Position numbers and translations under genes: made by a program
Notes under the pieces: model-generated
What the model saw: the letters and a program-made list of their open reading frames with translations, nothing else
Databases searched by the model: none
What the model was told of the DNA's origin: nothing
Part shown: positions 57,335 through 64,000 of the stretch, piece by piece
Numbering within the stretch: position 1 is the first letter of the stretch
How the letters are laid out: the number at the start of each line of letters is the position of its first letter
From: Linum tenue
Lineage: Eukaryota; Streptophyta; Magnoliopsida; Malpighiales; Linaceae
Assembly: GCA_946122785.1 (NCBI GenBank)
Contig: CAMGYJ010000005.1
Span: 82,144,547 to 82,208,546, forward strand
Length of the DNA: 64,000 nucleotides
Direction of reading: 5' to 3'

Positions 57335-58466
57335 CTACTCTTTAGGTGCCTGCAGCAAAAAGAGATATACATATTTGTATATATCATCCTCCAAAATTTA
57401 TATGAATATGACAGCAAAATTAACAAACCGTGCTTACCCAAGCTAGTTTCGTAGTCATAACATACTTGAGCGCCTCCAAGTCTATTATCTTGAATCCTTC
57501 ATCGCCGAAGCTTGTCCCCTGATTGTCTTGGGCAAGGAAGCACTCCCTGCCATCAATTTTCTTGTACCCCATGAGACACAAAGCATGAAGGCTGGTCGGA
57601 ACTTTTGAGGCATCATGGTGCGGCTTTGGGTGTGGTTTCCTTTTCTTTTCCTCTCCCTCTTGCTCCTGCTCTTCCCCATTCCCTTTCTCCTCATCAGAAG
57701 CTGTTTCATAGGGGTCGGGGACTGGCTGAAGGCCAAGGCGAGCAACATCTTCAGCCTCGAGTGGACGTCCTATGCCTCGAACAATTGTGTCAGGAAAGGT
57801 ATAGTCCAACTTCAATTCTATAACACCAATGACAGGGCCTTTGTTCTGAATTGACAGCTTCAACAACCTGAGATCTTCATCATTCTCGATTTTACACTTC
57901 CTATACTTTGACAGGAAGAATTGGACTGGGTACACGCTATCAGCTAGCGGGAGTGGAGCTCGGCTGTCCAAGAAATGCTTTAGAGCTGAAGCCCGCGTGT
58001 CTTTAGCTTCCTGAATCCAGTTCCCTTCCATTTGTCGAAGCCTTTTCGCTGAGAATCGAGTGGTGAATGGATGTCCACCCGGCTTTCCACCAGCAATTCT
58101 GGCCCTTGCGTCCAAACAGTCGCAGAGAGCGCGGTAGAAGCAAGTGTCTGGAGAGAAAAACGGGAGAAAAGAAGATAACTATTACAGACCATATAAACAA
58201 ATAACCAACACACAAACAACCGCATTTCCCACTAATTACGCTCGGTAAACCCGCTATAATACTACTAATTAATATATGCATCTCGTTAACAAGCTCCAGT
58301 TAATAGAAAGCCCAAACAAACACTTACTATCCTTGTTTGTTCTGACGGGTGACAGAACAGAATGGTCAGCGATGGCGCTGTCACCGCCAACCTTGGCTCC
58401 TCTCCTAGTTACTTCCTCTTGCGGCACCGGCTTCGGCTTCTCCTCCGCATTCCTTTTCCCCGTCAT
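57335..58466 (-). CDS. Papain-like (C1A) cysteine protease, three exons, 287 aa
   Basis: Exons 58466-58328, 58147-57438 and 57349-57335 join through GT-AG introns (donors ATA|GTAAGT and TGG|GTAAGC; acceptors TCTCCAG and GCTGCAG) into 864 bases open from ATG to TAG. Papain features: SPVRTN followed by NTCFYRALCDCLDA (nucleophile Cys49, aligned to the usual CWAF box), TSLHALCLMGY (His234) and CFLAQDNQGTSFGDEGF (Asn255, where papains have NSWGxxWGExGY). A Glu/Lys-rich insert (residues about 195-220) precedes the His. There is no signal peptide or inhibitory propeptide, so a cytosolic or nuclear site is likely. The usual Gln of the oxyanion hole is not obvious and the CWAF Trp is Phe, so activity is uncertain. 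The 140-aa Cys-His spacing fits the fold. Confidence 0.72.
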
Positions 58467-59107
58467 TTTCTTCTTCGATCGAGTGAGAGGGGAATTCTAG
58501 GGTTTGAGGAGGATATCGGCGGAACTCGGAGCTCACTGATTTGTGGTTTTCGTTTATGGTGCGGTTGCGGCTGAGAGTTACGGGAAGCTCCTGGTACTGA
58601 TTTCCATCTCTGCAGTCTTTCCTCTCCTTTCCCGCGGGTTTTCTTCTCTTGACCTAGGAATGATGTGTATTTGCTTTAGGTCAGTCCGGTTCGCGGATCA
58701 GTTGGCGGCCCCCAATGTGAGATCAGTTTTTGAAGATGGAAAGCTCCATCGATCTCAATCGAGAAGTGGAAGCTGTGTGCAGCAGAATGGAGAGGACCAA
58801 CAGCAGACAGCAGCTGCAGAGTGCAGACTATAACACTGAACACGTTGTATGGAAGTCGTTTCTTCTCCAAATAGTCTCGCCTATCCAATACGGCGCCGCA
58901 CTGCTTTTTTTTTTTTTTTTTCTAGCTCCTTTACATGATTGCATTTGTTTCTGGCCAAAAGCCCAAAAGTTTCAAGATTCGGGTAAGTTTCTTCTTTTGA
59001 TTTCTTCCGCCCTTACTACAGAGAACCAGAGTATATCGTGAGGTTTTTTCACACTTAGTCTCTGATGCCTCCACAAAGGGAGGTCTTGTAGTGGACATCA
59101 CAGCCAT

Positions 59108-59632
59108 GTACCTCCAGGTTGCATACTTCATTACCAAATTTCTTGGAATAGTATCTTCCTCTCTCTTGTTTCCTTGTCCTTCTGCTTTTCAGTTTCTCTT
59201 TCCTTCTCAAACTTTGCACGCAAGTAATCCAATATTTCCCGGTCCTCTTATCTGGCTACTTTTGAGAGATGTTTCCTCAGTCCAGGTGGAGCAATTATTA
59301 TTTATATTCCTAAAGCATCTTCCACCATAGGTGAATGTTTGGGACATCTAAGTTTAGGATGTCCCATTTGGCCACACAAAAAGTAGGACATATGGAGTTT
59401 TTCGTACTTTAATTTGTATTCCTTCAACTAACCTCCAACATTATATTCGATTTTCTTAGTATCTAATTAAGTTCATTTTCTTAGTATTTTTTTTAAATTT
59501 ATATGACAAAAAATCTGACCACATTAGATTCGGTTCAGTATAATTCTATCAAAATATCGGTTTGGTTCAGTATATACAGACCAAATCGTTGCAGACTCCT
59601 ACAACTGCATTGGAGTAAGATAGAAAAAGAAA
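59108..59632. other. Unique flank right of the duplication, nothing recognised
   Basis: No conserved coding region. It is AT-rich and ends at the MULE target duplication. Confidence 0.5.
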
Positions 59633-61095
59633 GGGTTATTTGTATAATATGCCCCTATACTTTGAATTTTTCTCAAACATGCCCCTCTACTATAAATCAG
59701 ATCAAATCTACCCTTATACTATTAAGTACTTCTTAAACATGCCCTTCCATCCGTTTTTCCGTCTCATAATCGTTAGTTAGGTCCAACCTGATTTTGGGGA
59801 ACACGACTTCATGAAATGAGAGGTTGAAAGACACTTTTATCCTCCTTTAGCTTTAACATTATCGTTCCCAAAAATCCCCCATTCACGTACCCTATTCCAT
59901 CCATTAACGATAGACTCCAACCCTGGTCCAAATTTATCCTCTGTTTTGCTAAATCGTCCGCCTATCAAGGCCAGATCTAATTCCGAAGATAACAATTGAA
60001 TTCCTCAGAGCCTCATCTCCGGGCATCTTCTCTCTATTTCTATCATCACCAGCCAAATTTTTTTATCGCTGCTCATAGTTTTACAGTACTACTACCCCGA
60101 TTTGCTTCTCTCTTCCATCCCGTTGCTGGCAATCTAGTTATCTTGAGATTTGGTTGCTAGCAATGTAAATGAAGGAGAAGGAGATACATTCCTTGCAATT
60201 ATTAAGGTAGTGGTGCTGTGATTGTTGTTGTCGCTATCGCTCAGGGGAAAGAAAACAGAAACTTTATTTTCCAGATTTAAAAAATAAGGAGATCTTAGCT
60301 TGTGGTTATAATAATTAGACATGTGAAGTATTGTTTGATCATTCTTTCTTCTTTTCGAAAATTGAAATCACATATTAGTGTTGCCCATTACCAGCTTCAA
60401 ATGGTTGCTTGCAAGTAGAATTAAAAATTAGGGATTTCAATTTATCGTTTAGGGATTTTTTTTTCGTTGCCAAATTGAGTTCTATGTCCATGTGTTGTTA
60501 CGAATTAGGAATGGAGGATCGAAGAGAGTAGAGATCTGGAGCGAGATGGATTTGCCGAAAGGAGTGGCATTGAGAGAGGGGCTCCGAAGATGATTGACGG
60601 CGATGTGGTGGCGGCTCCGAAGTAGACTTGGGGACCCCAAGTTGGGCTCTTCCCGGAGGGAATCGATGACCGGTTAGGGGCATAAGCCACCATCAGTTCG
60701 ATGACCGGTTAGGGGCATAAGCCACCATCAGTTCGATGACAGTGAAGAGGGGTGGTGGCTCAAAATCCAATGTCGGAGACACGAGGTTGCTTGGATGACC
60801 GGAGAGGGATCAGGGATTGCTGGAGCTTGGTTGGAATGAGTCGATGGTACATGATTGAGATATTTTTGGGAACGATGATATTGGAGCCGAAGGAGGGTAA
60901 AATTGTCTTTCACCCTCTTATTTACATGACAACATGTTGCTCAAAATTAGGTTGAACCAGACTAACGGTAATGTGACGGAAAAACAGATGGGAGGGCATG
61001 TTTGATAAATTATTAATACAATAAGGGTAGGTATGATGTGATTTATAATATTTGAGAAAAATGTTAAGTACAAGGGCGTATTATACCTATAACCC
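59633..61095. mobile_element. Non-autonomous MULE with perfect 9-bp target duplication
   Basis: AAAAAGAAA flanks it at 59624-59632 and 61096-61104. Terminal repeats of about 150-180 bases start GGGTTATTTGTATAATA on the left and, reverse-complemented, GGGTTATAGGTATAATA on the right. Both contain AAACATGCCCT and CCGTTTTTCCGTC-type blocks. The interior (59880-60900) is more GC-rich with short open frames but no known domain. It includes an exact 35-bp tandem duplication at 60663-60732. Confidence 0.9.
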
Positions 61096-61114
61096 AAAAA
61101 GAAAGAATAACATA

Positions 61115-63432
61115 CACTACAAAAAAAATGACTTTTAACGGCTAAGTGTATTTGTTACTATAAGCGATTTATGTGCCTCGATAGCTCTATAGCGGCACAT
61201 AAATGTGTGCTGTCAATACTGCTGCCGCTAATTGTCTTTAGAGGCAGATGTTAGCGACAAATAGTATCTGCTGTTAATTTAAGAATCTACGACAAATAGT
61301 TTTGTTGCTAATTTTACTTTTGAATGACTATTTTATAGTCTTCTTTTTTCATTTTAGTAGCACAAATATTTGCTGCTAATGTATATTTAGTAACAAATAT
61401 TTATGCCTCTGTAGTTCATTTTGGGAACTATTATATTAGCCTTTAAATAAATTTATGGCTATGTGCGGTGATTTTTCATTTGGAAATTTTGGCTCTATAT
61501 ATTAAAAAATAGATAAAAATAGACAAATATGAAAATAATCTTTATTATATATATATACTAACAGTCAACCGCGTAACAATTGGAGTCCTCGAAGAAATTA
61601 CTGGGAATGATATAAACATCACAACTCTACACTAACAACTGGATTCAATAGCCCTCTAGTCAGGACTTCAACTTCTTGCACGTTATTGCTTCAAGTTCGG
61701 TAGGGGCAGTCTGGAAACCTTTGTACTAATAAGTAATCTCCTTTAACTGCTAAAAAATAAAGCGCTCATGATGGTCATCGTCAATGTAGTCCCAATCCAC
61801 CCTTCTTTGTCTATTGTTCTTAATGTGAATTCAGGGTAATTAACCTGCTAAATTGAAAAAGAAAATTGATTTTGATTGCGGGTTAGCTTCAAAGGAAATG
61901 AAAGGGAAACAATATATCTAGAAATTGGTAACTCAAGTACCATTCTTAATTTGATGTCGTCGGATGCGATTTCTCCTAGTTCTTGAAAGGGGAGGAACCA
62001 GTTTCAGGAGTGGAAATCGCTCCATGATGCAAACCTGATGTTGGAAGGGAAAGCCCAAAGCAAAATTACAAAGAGAAAACCAAAGAAGTCGTATCACATG
62101 ATGATGGAAGGGGATGCTAGAGACGCAATGGAGTTCGACTGTAATCTACGACGGAAGTTCATCAAGATGTTCAAGAAAAGTAAAGAGGGGAGGGTACCAT
62201 ATTATATTACTCACGTCGATTTTCGTGACTGTCGCTGAACAAGTGCTTGTCGATATTGATGATCGGCCGGTTTGATCTCGCCGGAAATGGTCGCAACGCC
62301 GTGATGGAAAAATATTAAAGAACCTGGTTGCAGGAAGGAATCAGGAATTCATAATTTAGGGTTACACAGGAGGAGCCCTACGAAGAAAAAACAAACACAT
62401 ATAATGGGTTTCCACCCTGAGATTACGGGTGATGGGCCGAATTTTTTTACCATCTCTTTCCTTTTTTAAAACACACGTATTGAATTATTAAATAAAAATA
62501 TCTATAGATAATATTATGATTTAAAGTAATTATAATATTATTTTTACAAAAGATAGTAATCCAATCAGAGGCGGATTAATTTGCTGGAAAAAATGTCTTT
62601 AGAGACGCATTAATTATCTGTCGCGGGAAGTTATCACAATAAATTAAAATAAAATAACAACTTTTTTATTTGCCTCTAAATCTAAACAGATTATTAGCTT
62701 AGTTTGGCCCTGCTGTAGCTTTTGCAGAAGCAGCTTCTGGCTGGAGCTTTTAGATAAGTACTTTTCAAAAAAGCAGTTGAGTGTTTGGCTATAAAACTAT
62801 TAAAAGTGCTTTTTAATATGAGAGGTTGTGTAAAATGACTATAAAGGACTTATAATATAAAATATGAATAAAAATTCTAAACAATAAAAAGTAGTCAAAA
62901 TGGATCTTGTTAGATTTCTTTTATATTAATTAATATGATTTTATAATTTATTTCATTTTTAAAATGATATAAACGAAAAAAATTATATTTTCATAAATAA
63001 AATTAAAATATGGTAAGGATAATCTTGTATTTTCAAAACAGCTTTTCGCAGAAGCTCCAAATCGGAGCTTCTGCTTTTATGTTATACAAAAGCACTTTTC
63101 GGTTTTTCAAAAGCCGAGCTTTTAGAGGTGTTTGGCCCTGCTTCAGCTTTTGAAGCCGAAAAGCACTTCTAAAAGCCGGGCCAAACATAGGGATTCTCTA
63201 TCTACGGAAAACAAATGAGCCAAGACTTTAGAAGGCAATACTAGGAATTTGGCCGCCATATACAATAATTTACTTTCATTGGTATTAATATATAAAAAAA
63301 CTTTAATTATTAGCGACATATTTGATAACTTTTAGAGGCAAAATTTATATCTATCGCTATAAGATACATTTTGAGGCATTTACAATATTTGCCTGTATAA
63401 TTTAGTCGCTAAAAGCTAATTTTCTTGTAGTG
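61115..63432. mobile_element. Non-autonomous CACTA (En/Spm) element with 3-bp target duplication
   Basis: The left end is CACTACAAAAAAAATGACTT; the right end reverse-complemented is CACTACAAGAAAATTAGCTT. ATA flanks it at 61112-61114 and 63433-63435. Subterminal repeats (AGCGACAAATA, GGCAAATATT and complements) cluster near both ends, as usual for CACTA. No transposase is present; a short open frame at 62038-62238 is Lys-rich and not recognised. Confidence 0.9.
62703..63185. mobile_element. MITE nested in the CACTA element
   Basis: Ends TTTGGCCCTGCTGTAGCTTT and, reverse-complemented on the right, TTTGGCCCGGCTTTTAGAAG. Repeated AGCTTCTGC/GCAGAAGCT and AAAAGCACTT motifs lie inside. The flanks show no clear target duplication. 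A second TTTGGCCCTGCTTCAGC start at 63131 suggests a partly duplicated end. Confidence 0.65.
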
Positions 63433-63669
63433 ATAGGTTCAACATGTCAGGCAACATATAACTAATATAAGAGGAAAAAGTGTGATTTTCTGGGTTAATT
63501 CGCAGAAAAGAAACCACCACATGTTATGAAAATAACATGACTATTTCCATAACATTTGTTTTATTTGGTGACATCAACCCTGAAACATGTTATTACCATA
63601 TTCTCAAACTATCACATGTTCAAGTCCAACTTCTATTTGTTTTTATCGAAGCATGAAAGAAAAGGTCAT
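63433..63669. other. Short intergenic stretch
   Basis: Nothing recognised. It lies at the 3' side of the kiwellin-like fragment. Confidence 0.4.
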
Positions 63670-64000
63670 TCAAGCATCAAACCAAGTAACTTTCAAGCTC
63701 CTCCAGTCCTTGGACGGCACACCCAAAGCTTTCCAGACCGTCTTCGACGCGTCCACCACGTTGTTCGGACACAGCGGCTGGTAATCGTGGGTCGCGTCGC
63801 ACCTTTCCGCTGAGGAACACCTCCGCTTCTTATTGAACCACCCTTTCGACAGCGCCACTATCCGCTCGTTGTCGGAGTGAAACTTGTTGTCGCACTCTGA
63901 AGGCCCACCGCTGTCTTTCCCCTTCTCGAAGCCATTCAGCGTCAGCAGTGCTTTCGTCGGGTGCTTTCGGCTGACCGGCGGTGAGCAATGGTAGGCCATG
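63670..64000 (-). pseudogene. Kiwellin / ripening-related protein, C-terminal part with internal deletion
   Basis: On - this matches the secreted kiwellin/ripening-related family: YHCSPPVS, KALLTLNGFEKGKDSGGPSE, CDNKFHSDNERIVALSKGW, HDYQPLCPNNVVDASKTVW, and the natural end LKVTWFDA then TGA. The N-terminal signal peptide and Cys-rich start lie beyond the window edge. Relatives have about 20 more residues between the GW(F/Y)N..RC block and the CDxxHDYQP block, including a conserved VVDECDS stretch; here RCSSAERCDATHDYQP joins them in frame. That segment carries part of the double-psi barrel, so the product is probably non-functional. Kiwellins bind pathogen effectors or cell-wall targets in the apoplast. 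Confidence 0.78.

Larger units (their letters stand above)
50438..59107 (+). repeat. Segmental duplication, right copy, with LINE insertion
   Basis: Near-identical to 34267-40347. The left breakpoint joins the truncated LTR to MULE interior sequence with CCA as shared bases; the right breakpoint is CAGCCAT at 59101-59107. Extra here: a 2.5-kb LINE (52587-55104 plus duplicated target) and 62 bases near 56169. Shared: the MITE and both gene relics. The duplication therefore came after the MITE and before the LINE. Confidence 0.93.

Overview
The window looks like a repeat-rich stretch of an angiosperm, probably eudicot, nuclear genome. Plant-only gene families are present (plant mobile domain, DUF3615-like, kiwellin/ripening-related, plant ELO). 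Candidate genes are split by short GT-AG introns, and nearly everything else is plant transposable element. No organism name can be read from the sequence. I see no bacterial, organellar, tRNA, rRNA or CRISPR content.

Layout. 1-6086: most of a Mutator-like element (MULE) with two convergent decayed genes, a plant-mobile-domain (PMD/MAIN-like) gene (+) and a MuDR-type transposase (-), ending in a hairpin-rich terminal region. 6109-14125: a 5'-truncated Ty3/gypsy element of the Tat/Ogre lineage (+) with gag, PR, RT, RNase H, a second RNase H, integrase, an antisense spliced gene with its own TATA box, and a 3' LTR. 14571-25011: an Athila-like element (-) with two LTRs, a tRNA-Asp-type primer site, gag-PR and an env-like ORF but no RT, RNase H or integrase; a hAT-type element lies inside it. 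25012-33439: gene-poor DNA with two hAT elements that have perfect 8-bp target duplications and two possible Helitron ends. 33440-34992: a long-TIR MULE.

34267-40347 and 50438-59107 are two nearly identical copies, in the same orientation, of a segment of about 6.1 kb. Each holds half of the MULE, a DUF3615-like pseudogene split by the same hAT MITE, and a three-exon papain-like (C1A) protease gene. The protease reading frame is open in the right copy and broken by one extra base in the left copy. The right copy alone carries a 2.5-kb LINE insertion with a 10-bp target duplication, and that insertion contains a piece of a fatty-acid elongase (ELO) gene. Between the copies lie two more DUF3615-like genes (one fully open, one nearly so) and a Ty3/gypsy element with gag-PR but no RT or integrase. 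59633-61095 is a MULE with a perfect 9-bp target duplication, 61115-63432 a CACTA element with a 3-bp duplication and a nested MITE, and 63670-64000 the C-terminal part of a kiwellin-like gene that runs off the end.

The best candidates for functional host genes are the right-hand protease (57335-58466) and the DUF3615-like gene at 42612-44152. The most unusual structures are the ELO-containing LINE, the palindromic promoter cassette shared by the Athila LTRs and an internal site, the antisense gene beside the Tat 3' LTR, and the one-base difference between the duplicated proteases. I found no clearly new defence or regulatory system.
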